From positions 153,184 through 217,183 of the forward strand of contig NW_027473589.1 of NCBI RefSeq assembly GCF_050947335.1: DNA of 64,000 nucleotides, in the 5' to 3' direction. The notes under the pieces are model-generated. The model was given only the letters and a program-made list of their open reading frames with translations. It ran no database searches and was not told the origin of the DNA. Position numbers and translations under genes: made by a program. Origin of the DNA: Megachile rotundata. Taxonomy: Eukaryota; Arthropoda; Insecta; Hymenoptera; Megachilidae. This document shows positions 41,901 to 55,671 of the stretch, in pieces. Numbering within the stretch: the stretch's first letter is position 1; every line of letters starts with the position of its first letter.

Positions 41901-44900
41901 TAATAATATGAGTTAGATTGATAATACTAAGAGTAGTGAGTATAGTAATTGTCATTCTATCGATCATATAAGCATAATATGGCTAATAATATGAGTTAGA
42001 TTGATAATAATAAGAGTAATGAGTATAGTGATTGTCGTACTATCGATCATATAAGCATAATATGGCTAATAATATGAGTTAGATTGATAATAATAACAGT
42101 AATAAGTATAGTAATTGTCGTTCTATCGATAATATAAGCATAATATGGCTAATAATATGAGTTAGGTTGATAATAATAAGAGTAATAAGTATAGTGATTG
42201 CCGTTCTATCGATCATATAAGCATAATATGGCTAATAATATGAGTTAGGTTGATAGTAATAAGAGTAATAAGAACAGTCAATGTCGTGCTATCGATCATA
42301 TCTGCATAATATGGTTAATAATATGAGTTAGATTGATAATAGTGAGTGTAATAAGTATAGTAATTGTCGTTCTATCGATCATATTAGCATAATATGGTTA
42401 ATAATATGAGTTAGATTGATAATAATAAGTGTAATAAGTATAGTAATTGTCGTTCTATCGATCATAATTGCATAGTATGGTTAATAATATGAGTTAGATT
42501 CATAATAATAAGAGTAATAAGTATAGTAATTGCCGTTCTATCGATCATTTAAGCATAAAATGGCTAATAATGTGAGTTAGGTTGATAATAATAAGAGTAA
42601 TAAGTGTAGTAATTGTCGTTCTATCGATCATATCTGCATAATATGGTTAATAATATGAGTTATATTGATAATAATAAGAGTAATAAGTATAGTAATTGTC
42701 GTTCTATCGATCATATAAGCATAATATGTCTAATAATATGAGTTAGATTTATAATAGTAAGAGTAATAAGTATAGTAATTGTCGTTATATCGATCATATA
42801 ACCATAATATGGCTAATAGCATGAGTTAGATTGATAATAATAAGAGTAATGTGTATAGTAATTGTCGTACTATCGATCATATAAGCATAATATGTCTAAT
42901 AATATGAGTTAGATTTATAATAGTAAGAGTAATAAGTATAGTAATTGTCGCTCTATCGATAATAAAACATAATATGGCTAATAATACGAGTTAGATTGAT
43001 AATACTAAGAGTAGTGAGTATAGTAATTCTCATTCTATCGATCATATAAGGATAATATGCCTAATAATATGTGTTAGATTGATAATAATAAGCGTAATAA
43101 GTATAGTAATTGTCGTTCTATCGATAATATAAGCATAATATGGCTAATAATATGAGTTAGATTGATAACAGTGAGTGTAATAAATATAGTAATTGTCGTT
43201 CTATCGCTCATATAAGCACAATATGCCTAATAATATGAGTTAGATTGATAATAATAAGAGTAATGAGTATAGTAATTGTCGTTCTATCGATCATATCTGC
43301 ATAATATGGTTAATAATATGAGTTAGATTGATAATAATCAGAGCAATGAGTATAGTAATTGTCGTACTATCGATCATGTAAGCATAATATGGCTAATAAT
43401 ATGAGTTAGATTTATAATAGTAAGAGTAATAAGTATAGTAATTGTCGTTCTATCGATCATATAAGCACAATATGGCTAATAATATGAGTTAGATTGATAA
43501 TAATAAGTGTAATAAGTATAGTAATTGTCGTCCTATCGATCATAATTGCATAATATGGTTAATAATATGAGTTAGATTCATAATAATAAGAGTAATAAGT
43601 ATAGTAATTGTCGTTCTATCGATCATATAAGCATAATATGGCTAATAACATGAGTTAGATTGATAATAATAAGTGTAATAAGTATAGTAATTGTCGTTCT
43701 ATCGATCATAATTGCATAATATGGTTAATAATATGAGTTAGATTCATAATAATAAGAGTAATAAGTATAGTAATTGTCGTTCTATCGATCATATCTGCGT
43801 AATATGGTTAATAATATGAGTTAGATTGATAATAATAAGAGTAATAAGTATAGTAATTGTCGTAATATCGATCATATAACCATAATATGGCTAATAGCAT
43901 GAGTTAGATTGATAATAATAAGAGTAATGTGTATAGTAATTGTCGTACTATCGATCATATAAGCATAATATGTCTAATAATATGAGTTAGATTTATAATA
44001 GTAAGAGTAATAAGTATAGTAATTGTCGGTCTATCGATAATAAAACATAATATGGCTAATAATACGAGTTAGATTGATAATACTAAGAGTAGTGGGTATA
44101 GTAATTCTCATTCTATCGATCATATAAGGATAATATGCCTAATAATATGAGTTAGATTGATAATAATAAGCGTAATAAGTATAGTAATTGTCGTTCTATC
44201 GATAATATAAGCATAATATGGCTAGTAATATGAGTTAGATTGATAATAATAAGAGTAATAAGTATAGTAATTGTCGTTCTATCGATCATATCTGCATAAT
44301 ATGGTTAATAATATGAGTTAGATTGATAATAATATGAGTAATAAGTATAGTAATTGTCGTTATATCGATCATATAACCATAATATGGCTAATAGCATGAG
44401 TTAGATTGATAATAATAAGAGTAATGGGTATAGTAATTGTCGTTCTATCGATCATATCTGCATAATATGGTTAATAATATGAGTTAGACTGATAATAATA
44501 AGAGCAATGAGTATAGTAATTGTCGTACTATCGATCATGTAAGCATAATATGGCTAATAATATGAGTTAGATTTATAATAGTAAGAGTAATAAGTATAGT
44601 AATTGTCGTTCTATCGATCATATAAGCACAATATGGCTAATAATATGAGTTAGATTGATAATAATAAGTGTAATAAGTATAGTAATTGTCGTCCTATCGA
44701 TCATAATTGCATAATATGGTTAATAATATGAGTTAGATTCATAATAATAAGAGTAATAAGTATAGTAATTGTCGTTCTATCGATCATATAAGCATAATAT
44801 GGCTAATAATATGAGTTAGATTGATAATGATAAGTGGAATAAGTATAGTAATTGTCGTCCTATCGTTCATAATTGCATAATATGGTTAATAATATGAGTT

Positions 44901-46126
44901 AGATTCATAATAATAAGAGTAATAAGTATAGTAATTGTCGTTCTATCCATCATTTAAGCATAATATGGCTAATAATATGAGTTAGGTTGATAATAATAAG
45001 AGTAATAAGTGTAGTAATTGTCGTTATATCGATCATATAAGCATAATATGGCTAATAGCATGAGTTAGATTAATAATAATAAGAGTAATGAGTATAGTAA
45101 TTGTCGTACTATCGATCATATAAGCATAGTATGGCTAATAATATGAGTTAGATTGATAATAATAACAGTAATAAGTATAGTAATTGTCGTTCTATCGATA
45201 ATATAAGCATAATATGGCTAATAATATGAGTTAGGTTGATAATAATAAGAGTAATAAGTATAGTGATTGTCGTTCTATCGATCATATAAGCATAATATGG
45301 CTAATAATATGAGTTAGGTTGATAGTAATAAGAGTAATAAGAATAGTCAATGTCGTGCTATCGATCATATCTGCATAATATGGTTAATAATATGAGTTAG
45401 ATTGATAATAGTGAGTGTAATATGTATAGTAATTGTCGTTCTATCGATCATATTAGCATAATATGGTTAATAATATGAGTTAGATCGATAATAATAAGTG
45501 TAATAAGTATAGTAATTGTCGTTCTATCGATCATAATTGCATAATATGGTTAATAATATGAGTTAGATTGATAATAATAAGAGTAATAAGTATAGTAATT
45601 GCCGTTCTATCGATAATAAAACATAATATGGCTAATAATACGAGTTAGATTGATAATACTAAGAGTAGTGAGTATAGTAATTCTCATTCTATCGATCATA
45701 TAAGGATAATATGCCGAATAATAAGAGTTAGATTGATAATAATAAGCGTAATAAGTATAGTAATTGTCGTTCTATCGATAATATAAGCATAATATGGCTA
45801 ATAATATGAGTTAGATTGATAATAATAAGAGTAATAAGTATAGTAATTGTCGTTCTATCGATCATATCTGCATAATATGGTTAATAATATGAGTTAGATT
45901 GATAATAATAAGAGTAATAAGTATAGTAATTGTCGTTATATCGATCATATAACCATAATATGGCTAATAGCATGAGTTAGATTGATAATAATAAGAGTAA
46001 TGAGTATAGTAATTGTCGTTCTATCGATCATATCTGCATAATATGGTTAATAATATGAGTTAGATTGATAACAGTGAGTGTAATAAATATAGTAATTGTC
46101 GTTCTATCGCTCATATAAGCACAATA
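38960..46126 (+). repeat. Displaced duplication of about 4.8 kb, with a one-monomer difference
   Basis: Bases 38960-41398 match 43771-46126. The displacement is 4,811 bp on the left (tgcgtaat at 38985 and 43796; gtgggtatag at 39281 and 44092) and 4,728 bp on the right (aatatgtatag at 40691 and 45419; acagtgag at 41343 and 46071). The 83-bp change corresponds to one extra aacagtaataag monomer near 40.35 kb in the left copy. The left part of the block occurs a third time at about 50823-52060, displaced 7,052 bp from the second copy. The segment 41.4-43.77 kb between the copies is ordinary array with cassettes C and A and short monomers near 42960. Confidence 0.8.
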
Positions 46127-49100
46127 TGCCTAATAATATGAGGTAGATTGATAATAATAAGAGTAATGAGTATAGTAATTGTCGTTCTATCGATCATATC
46201 TGCATAATATGGTTAATAATATGAGTTAGATTGATAATAATAAGAGTAATAAGTATAGTAATTGTCGTTCTATCGATCATATAAGCATAATATGGCTAAT
46301 AACATGAGTTAGATTGATAATAATATGTGTAATAAGTATAGTAATTGTCGTTCTATCGATAATATAAGCATAATATGGCTAATAATATGAGTTAGGTAGA
46401 TAATAATAAGAGTAATAAGGATAGTGATTGTCTTTCTATCGATCATATAAGCATAATATGGCTAACAATATGCGTTAGGTTGATAATAATACGAGTAATA
46501 AGTATAGTAAATGTCGTGCTATCGATCATATGTGCATAATATGGTTAATAATATGAGTTAGATTGATAATAATAAGAGTAATGAGTATAGTAATTGTCGT
46601 ACTATCGATCATATAAGCATAATATGTCTAATAATATGAGTTAGATTTATAATAGTAAGAGTAATAAGTATAGTAATTGTCGTTCTATCGATCATATAAG
46701 CACAATATGGCTAATAATATGAGTTAGATTGATAATGATAAGTGGAATAAGTATAGTAATTGTCGTCCTATCGTTCATAATTGCATAATATGGTTAATAA
46801 TATGGGTTAGATTCATAATAATAAGAGTAATAAGTATAGTAATTGTCGTTCTATCCATCATTTAAGCATAATATGGCTAATAATATGAGTTAGGTTGATA
46901 ATAATAAGAGTAATAAGTGTAGTAATTGTCGTTCTATCGATCATATCTGCATAATATGGTTAATAATATGAGTTAGATTGATGGTAATAAGAGCAATGAG
47001 TATAGTATTTGTCGTACTATCGATCATATAAGCATAATATGGCTAATAATATGAGTTAGATTTATAATAATAGGAGTAATAAGTATAGTAATTGTCGTTC
47101 TATCGATCATATAAGCACAATATGGCTAATAATATGAGTTAGATTGATAATAATAACAGTAATAAGTATAGTAATTGTCGTTCTATCGATCATATCTGCA
47201 TAATATGGTTAATAATATGAGTTAGATTGATAATAATAAGAGTAATAAGTATAGTAATTGTCGTTCTATCGATAATATAAGCATAATATGGCTAGTAATA
47301 TGAGTTAGATTGATAATAATAAGAGTAATAAGTATAGTAATTGTCGTTCTATCGATCATATCTGCATAATATGGTTAATAATATGAGTTAGATTGATAAT
47401 AATATGAGTAATAAGTATAGTAATTGTCGTTATATCGATCATATAACCATAATATGGCTAATAGCATGAGTTAGATTGATAATAATAAGAGTAATGGGTA
47501 TAGTAATTGTCGTTCTATCGATCATATCTGCATAATATGGTTAATAATATGAGTTAGATTGATAATAATAAGAGCAATGAGTATAGTAATTGTCGTACTA
47601 TCGATCATGTAAGCATAATATGGCTAATAATATGAGTTAGATTTATAATAATAAGAGTAATAAGTATAGTAATTGTCGTTCTATCGATCATATAAGCACA
47701 ATATGGCTAATAATACGAGTTAGATTGATAATAATAAGAGTAATAAGTATAGTAATTGTCGTTCTATCGATCATATCTGCATAATATGGTTAATAATATG
47801 AGTTAGATTGATAATAATAAGAGTAATAAGTATAGTAATTGTCGTTATATCGATCATATAACCATAATATGGCTAATAGCATGAGTTAGATTGATAATAA
47901 TAAGAGTAATGAGTATAGTAATTGTCGTTCTATCGATCATATCTGCATAATATGGTTAATAATATGAGTTAGATTGATAACAGTGAGTGTAATAAATATA
48001 GTAATTGTCGTTCTATCGCTCATATAAGCACAATATGCCTAATAATATGAGGTAGATTGATAATAATAAGAGTAATGAGTATAGTAATTGTCGTTCTATC
48101 GATCATATCTGCATAATATGGTTAATAATATGAGTTAGATTGATAATAATAAGAGTAATAAGTATAGTAATTGTCGTTCTATCGATCATATAAGCATAAT
48201 ATGGCTAATAACATGAGTTAGATTGATAATAATAAGTGTAATAAGTATAGTAATTGTCGTTCTATCGATAATATAAGCATAATATGGCTAATAATATGAG
48301 TTAGGTAGATAATAATAAGAGTAATAAGGATAGTGATTGTCTTTCTATCGATCATATAAGCATAATATGGCTAACAATATGCGTTAGGTTGATAATAATA
48401 CGAGTAATAAGTATAGTAAATGTCGTGCTATCGATCATATGTGCATAATATGGTTAATAATATGAGTTAGATTGATAATAATAAGAGTAATGAGTATAGT
48501 AATTGTCGTACTATCGATCATATAAGCATAATATGTCTAATAATATGAGTTAGATTTATAATAGTAAGAGTAATAAGTATAGTAATTGTCGTTCTATCGA
48601 TCATATAAGCACAATATGGCTAATAATATGAGTTAGATTGATAATGATAAGTGGAATAAGTATAGTAATTGTCGTCCTATCGTTCATAATTGCATAATAT
48701 GGTTAATAATATGAGTTAGATTCATAATAATAAGAGTAATAAGTATAGTAATTGTCGTTCTATCCATCATTTAAGCATAATATGGCTAATAATATGAGTT
48801 AGGTTGATAATAATAAGAGTAATAAGTGTAGTAATTGTCGTTCTATCGATCATATCTGCATAATATGGTTAATAATATGAGTTAGATTGATGGTAATAAG
48901 AGCAATGAGTATAGTATTTGTCGTACTATCGATCATATAAGCATAATATGGCTAATAATATGAGTTAGATTTATAATAATAGGAGTAATAAGTATAGTAA
49001 TTGTCGTTCTATCGATCATATAAGCACAATATGGCTAATAATATGAGTTAGATTGATAATAATAACAGTAATAAGTATAGTAATTGTCGTTCTATCGATC

Positions 49101-49625
49101 ATATCTGCATAATATGGTTAATAATATGAGTTAGATTGATAATAATAAGAGTAATAAGTATAGTAATTGTCGTTCTATCGATAATATAAGCATAATATGG
49201 CTAGTAATATGAGTTAGATTGATAATAATAAGAGTAATAAGTATAGTAATTGTCGTTCTATCGATCATATCTGCATAATATGGTTAATAATATGAGTTAG
49301 ATTGATAATAATATGAGTAATAAGTATAGTAATTGTCGTTATATCGATCATATAACCATAATATGGCTAATAGCATGAGTTAGATTGATAATAATAAGAG
49401 TAATGGGTATAGTAATTGTCGTTCTATCGATCATATCTGCATAATATGGTTAATAATATGAGTTAGATTGATAATAATAAGAGCAATGAGTATAGTAATT
49501 GTCGTACTATCGATCATGTAAGCATAATATGGCTAATAATATGAGTTAGATTTATAATAATAAGAGTAATAAGTATAGTAATTGTCGTTCTATCGATCAT
49601 ATAAGCACAATATGGCTAATAATAC
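45808..49625 (+). repeat. Tandem duplication, two adjacent 1,909-bp copies (23 monomers)
   Basis: Copy one is 45808-47716 and copy two is 47717-49625; homology continues to 49755. Rare variants are shared at a constant 1,909 bp, including aggatagtgattg, atgaggtagattg in place of atgagttagattg, and gatggtaataagagc. I found only two differences by eye: 46326 t versus 48235 a, and 46805 g versus 48714 a. The flanking mismatches fix the edges: 45807 t versus 47716 c on the left, and 47847 a versus 49756 c on the right. Each copy holds one cassette A, one cassette B and half a cassette D. Such near identity implies a very recent exchange, or a collapsed or expanded assembly path. Confidence 0.9.
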
Positions 49626-51689
49626 GAGTTAGATTGATAATAATAAGAGTAATAAGTATAGTAATTGTCGTTCTATCGATCATATCTGCATAATATGGTT
49701 AATAATATGAGTTAGATTGATAATAATAAGAGTAATAAGTATAGTAATTGTCGTTCTATCGATCATATAAGCATAATATGGCTAATAACATGAGTTAGAT
49801 TGATAATAATAAGTGTAATAAGTATAGTAATTGTCGTTCTATCGATAATATAAGCATAATATGGCTAATAATATGAGTTAGGTTGATAATAATAAGAGTA
49901 ATAAGTGTAGTAATTGTCGTTCTATCGATCATATAAGCACAATATGGCTAATAATATGAGTTAGATTGATAATAATGCAGTAATAAGTATAGTAATTGTC
50001 GTTCTATCGATAATATAAGCATAATATGGCTAATAATATGAGTTAGATTGATAATACTAAGAGTAGTGAGTATAGTAATTGTCATTCTATCGATCATATA
50101 AGCATAATATGGCTAATAATATGAGTTAGATTGATAATAATAAGAGTAATGAGTATAGTAATTGTCGTACTACCGATCATATAAGCATAATATGGCTAAT
50201 AATATGAGTTAGATTGATAATAATAACAGTAATAAGTATAGTAATTGTCGTTCTATCGATAATATAAGCATAATATGGCTAATAATATGAGTTAGGTTGA
50301 TAATAATAAGAGTAATAAGTATAGTGATTGTCGTTCTATCGATCATATAAGCATAATATGGCTAATAATATGAGTTAGGTTGATAGTAATAAGAGTAATA
50401 AGAATAGTCAATGTCGTGCTATCGATCATATCTGCATAATATGGTTAATAATATGAGTTAGATTGATAATAGTGAGTGTAATAAGTATAGTAATTGTCGT
50501 TCTATCGATCATATTAGCATAATATGGTTAATAATATGAGTTAGATTGATAATAATAAGTGTAATAAGTATAGTAATTGTCGTTCTATCGATCATAATTG
50601 CATAATATGGTTAATAATATGAGTTAGATTCATAATAATAAGAGTAATAAGTATAGTAATTGCCGTTCTATCGATCATTTAAGCATAAAATGGCTAATAA
50701 TGTGAGTTAGGTTGATAATAATAAGAGTAATAAGTGTAGTAATTGTCGTTCTATCGATCATATCTGCATAATATGGTTAATAATATGAGTTAGATTGATA
50801 ATAATAAGAGTAATAAGTATAGTAATTGTCGTTCTATCGATCATATCTGCGTAATATGGTTAATAATATGAGTTAGATTGATAATAATAAGAGTAATAAG
50901 TATAGTAATTGTCGTTATATCGATCATATAACCATAATATGGCTAATAGCATGAGTTAGATTGATAATAATAAGAGTAATGTGTATAGTAATTGTCGTAC
51001 TATCGATCATATAAGCATAATATGTCTAATAATATGAGTTAGATTTATAATAGTAAGAGTAATAAGTATAGTAATTGTCGGTCTATCGATAATAAAACAT
51101 AATATGGCTAATAATACGAGTTAGATTGATAATACTAAGAGTAGTGGGTATAGTAATTCTCATTCTATCGATCATATAAGGATAATATGCCTAATAATAT
51201 GAGTTAGATTGATAATAATAAGCGTAATAAGTATAGTAATTGTCGTTCTATCGATAATATAAGCATAATATGGCTAGTAATATGAGTTAGATTGATAATA
51301 ATAAGAGTAATAAGTATAGTAATTGTCGTTCTATCGATCATATCTGCATAATATGGTTAATAATATGAGTTAGATTGATAATAATATGAGTAATAAGTAT
51401 AGTAATTGTCGTTATATCGATCATATAACCATAATATGGCTAATAGCATGAGTTAGATTGATAATAATAAGAGTAATGGGTATAGTAATTGTCGTTCTAT
51501 CGATCATATCTGCATAATATGGTTAATAATATGAGTTAGATTGATAATAATAAGAGCAATGAGTATAGTAATTGTCGTACTATCGATCATGTAAGCATAA
51601 TATGGCTAATAATATGAGTTAGATTTATAATAGTAAGAGTAATAAGTATAGTAATTGTCGTTCTATCGATCATATAAGCACAATATGGC
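49626..51689 (+). repeat. Array segment with cassette C and short monomers
   Basis: Satellite only. It repeats the order seen at 30.3-31.9 kb and 38.2-39.7 kb: aacatgagttag, the 82-bp aatgcag monomer (49977), gataatactaag, cgtactaccgatcat, aacagtaataag, tagtgattgtcg, cassette C near 50.39 kb, the tgcgtaat monomer (50848), the aatgtgtatag monomer (50978), the gataataaaacat short monomer near 51090, and gtgggtatag (51144). Unlike 30.8 and 35.2 kb, it keeps the tagtgattgtcg monomer before cassette C, so it represents the undeleted ancestral order. Confidence 0.75.
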
Positions 51690-54600
51690 TAATAATATGA
51701 GTTAGATTGATAATAATAAGTGTAATAAGTATAGTAATTGTCGTCCTATCGATCATAATTGCATAATATGGTTAATAATATGAGTTAGATTCATAATAAT
51801 AAGAGTAATAAGTATAGTAATTGTCGTTCTATCGATCATATAAGCATAATATGGCTAATAATATGAGTTAGATTGATAATGATAAGTGGAATAAGTATAG
51901 TAATTGTCGTCCTATCGTTCATAATTGCATAATATGGTTAATAATATGAGTTAGATTCATAATAATAAGAGTAATAAGTATAGTAATTGTCGTTCTATCC
52001 ATCATTTAAGCATAATATGGCTAATAATATGAGTTAGGTTGATAATAATAAGAGTAATAAGTATAGTGATTGTCGTTCTATCGATCATATAAGCATAATA
52101 TGGCTAATAATATGAGTTAGATTGATCATAATAAGAGTAATGAGTATAGTAATTGTCGTACTATCGATCATATAAGCATAATATGGCTAATAATATGAGT
52201 TAGATTGATAATAATAAGAGTAATGAGTATAGTAATTGTCGTTCTATCGATAATATAAGCATAATATGGCTAATAGCATGAGTTAGATTGATAATAATAA
52301 GAGTAATGAGTATAGTAATTGTCGTTCTATCGATCATATCTGCATAATATGGTTAATAATATGAGTTAGATTGATAATAATAAGAGCAATGAGTATAGTA
52401 ATTGTCGTACTATCGATCATGTAAGCATAATATGGCTAATAATATGAGTTAGATTGATAATAATAAGAGTAATAAGTATAGTAATTGTCGTTCTATCGAT
52501 CATATAAGCATAATATGGCTAATAACATGAGTTAGATTGATAATAATAAGTGTAATAAGTATAGTAATTGTCGTCCTATCGATCATAATTTCATAATATG
52601 GTTAATAATATGAGTTAGATTCATAATAATAAGAGTAATAAGTATAGTAATTGTCGTTCTATCCATCATTTAAGCATAATATGGCTAATAATATGAGTTA
52701 GGTTGATAATAATAAGAGTAATAAGTGTAGTAATTGTCGTTCTATCGATCATATCTGCATAATATGGATAATAATATGAGTTAGATTGATGATAATAAGA
52801 GCAATGAGTATAGTATTTGTCGTACTATCGATCATATAAGCATAATATGGCTAATAATATGAGTTAGATTTATAATAATAGGAGTAATAAGTATAGTAAT
52901 TGTCGTTCTATCGATCATATAAGCACAATATGGCTAATAATATGAGTTAGGTTGATAATAATAACAGTAATAAGTATAGTAATTGTCGTTCTATCGATAA
53001 TAAAGCATAATATGGCTAATAATACGAGTTAGATTGATAATACTAAGAGTAGTGAGTATAGTAATTCTCATTCTATCGATCATATAAGGATAATATGCCT
53101 AATAATATGAGTTAGATTGATAATAATAAGCGTAATAAGTATAGTAATTGTCGTTCTATCGATAATATAAGCATAATATGGCTAATAATATGAGTTAGAT
53201 TGATAATAATAAGAGTAATAAGTATAGTAATTGTCGTTCTATCGATCATATCTGCATAATATGGTTAATAATATGAGTTAGATTGATAACAGTGAGTGTA
53301 ATAAATATAGTAATTGTCGTTCTATCGCTCATATAAGCACAATATGCCTAATAATATGAGTTAGATTGATAATAATAAGAGTAATGAGTATAGTAATTGT
53401 CGTTCTATCGATCATATCTGCATAATATGGTTAATAATATGAGTTAGATTGATAATAATAAGAGCAATGAGTATAGTAATTGTCGTACTATCGATCATGT
53501 AAGCATAATATGGCTAATAATATGAGTTAGATTTATAATAATAAGAGTAATAAGTATAGTAATTGTCGTTCTATCGATCATATAAGCACAATATGGCTAA
53601 TAATATGAGTTAGATTGATAATAATAAGAGTAATAAGTATAGTAATTGTCGTTCTATCGATCATATCTGCATAATATGGTTAATAATATGAGTTAGATTG
53701 ATAATAATAAGTGTAATAAGTATAGTAATTGTCGTCCTATCGATCATAATTGCATAATATGGTTAATAATATGAGTTAGATTCATAATAATAAGAGTAAT
53801 AAGTATAGTAATTGTCGTTCTATCGATCATATAAGCATAATATGGCTAATAATATGAGTTAGATTGATAATGATAAGTGGAATAAGTATAGTAATTGTCG
53901 TCCTATCGTTCATAATTGCATAATATGGTTAATAATATGAGTTAGATTCATAATAATAAGAGTAATAAGTATAGTAATTGTCGTTCTATCCATCATTTAA
54001 GCATAATATGGCTAATAATATGAGTTAGGTTGATAATAATAAGAGTAATAAGTATAGTGATTGTCGTTCTATCGATCATATAAGCATAATATGGCTAATA
54101 ATATGAGTTAGATTGATCATAATAAGAGTAATGAGTATAGTAATTGTCGTACTATCGATCATATAAGCATAATATGGCTAATAATATGAGTTAGATTGAT
54201 AATAATAAGAGTAATGAGTATAGTAATTGTCGTTCTATCGATAATATAAGCATAATATGGCTAATAGCATGAGTTAGATTGATAATAATAAGAGTAATGA
54301 GTATAGTAATTGTCGTTCTATCGATCATATCTGCATAATATGGTTAATAATATGAGTTAGATTGATAATAATAAGAGCAATGAGTATAGTAATTGTCGTA
54401 CTATCGATCATGTAAGCATAATATGGCTAATAATATGAGTTAGATTGATAATAATAAGAGTAATAAGTATAGTAATTGTCGTTCTATCGATCATATAAGC
54501 ATAATATGGCTAATAACATGAGTTAGATTGATAATAATAAGTGTAATAAGTATAGTAATTGTCGTCCTATCGATCATAATTTCATAATATGGTTAATAAT

Positions 54601-55671
54601 ATGAGTTAGATTCATAATAATAAGAGTAATAAGTATAGTAATTGTCGTTCTATCCATCATTTAAGCATAATATGGCTAATAATATGAGTTAGGTTGATAA
54701 TAATAAGAGTAATAAGTGTAGTAATTGTCGTTCTATCGATCATATCTGCATAATATGGATAATAATATGAGTTAGATTGATGATAATAAGAGCAATGAGT
54801 ATAGTATTTGTCGTACTATCGATCATATAAGCATAATATGGCTAATAATATGAGTTAGATTTATAATAATAGGAGTAATAAGTATAGTAATTGTCGTTCT
54901 ATCGATCATATAAGCACAATATGGCTAATAATATGAGTTAGGTTGATAATAATAACAGTAATAAGTATAGTAATTGTCGTTCTATCGATAATAAAGCATA
55001 ATATGGCTAATAATACGAGTTAGATTGATAATACTAAGAGTAGTGAGTATAGTAATTCTCATTCTATCGATCATATAAGGATAATATGCCTAATAATATG
55101 AGTTAGATTGATAATAATAAGCGTAATAAGTATAGTAATTGTCGTTCTATCGATAATATAAGCATAATATGGCTAATAATATGAGTTAGATTGATAATAA
55201 TAAGAGTAATAAGTATAGTAATTGTCGTTCTATCGATCATATCTGCATAATATGGTTAATAATATGAGTTAGATTGATAACAGTGAGTGTAATAAATATA
55301 GTAATTGTCGTTCTATCGCTCATATAAGCACAATATGCCTAATAATATGAGTTAGATTGATAATAATAAGAGTAATGAGTATAGTAATTGTCGTTCTATC
55401 GATCATATCTGCATAATATGGTTAATAATATGAGTTAGATTGATAATAATAAGAGCAATGAGTATAGTAATTGTCGTACTATCGATCATGTAAGCATAAT
55501 ATGGCTAATAATATGAGTTAGATTTATAATAATAAGAGTAATAAGTATAGTAATTGTCGTTCTATCGATCATATAAGCACAATATGGCTAATAATATGAG
55601 TTAGATTGATAATAATAAGAGTAATAAGTATAGTAATTGTCGTTCTATCGATCATATCTGCATAATATGGT
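51690..55671 (+). repeat. Tandem duplication, two adjacent 1,991-bp copies (24 monomers less 1 bp)
   Basis: Copy one is 51690-53680 and copy two is 53681-55671; homology continues to 55702. Anchors at exactly 1,991 bp include tgataagtgg (51880 and 53871), attgatcataataag (52121 and 54112), the rare gatcataatttcataat (52591 and 54582) and acagtgag (53289 and 55280). The missing base is the gataataaagcataat monomer (82 bp), present in both. Edges are set by 51689 c versus 53680 t and by 53712 t versus 55703 a. I saw no internal difference, though a full alignment was not possible. The array has just two copies of this unit side by side. Confidence 0.9.
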
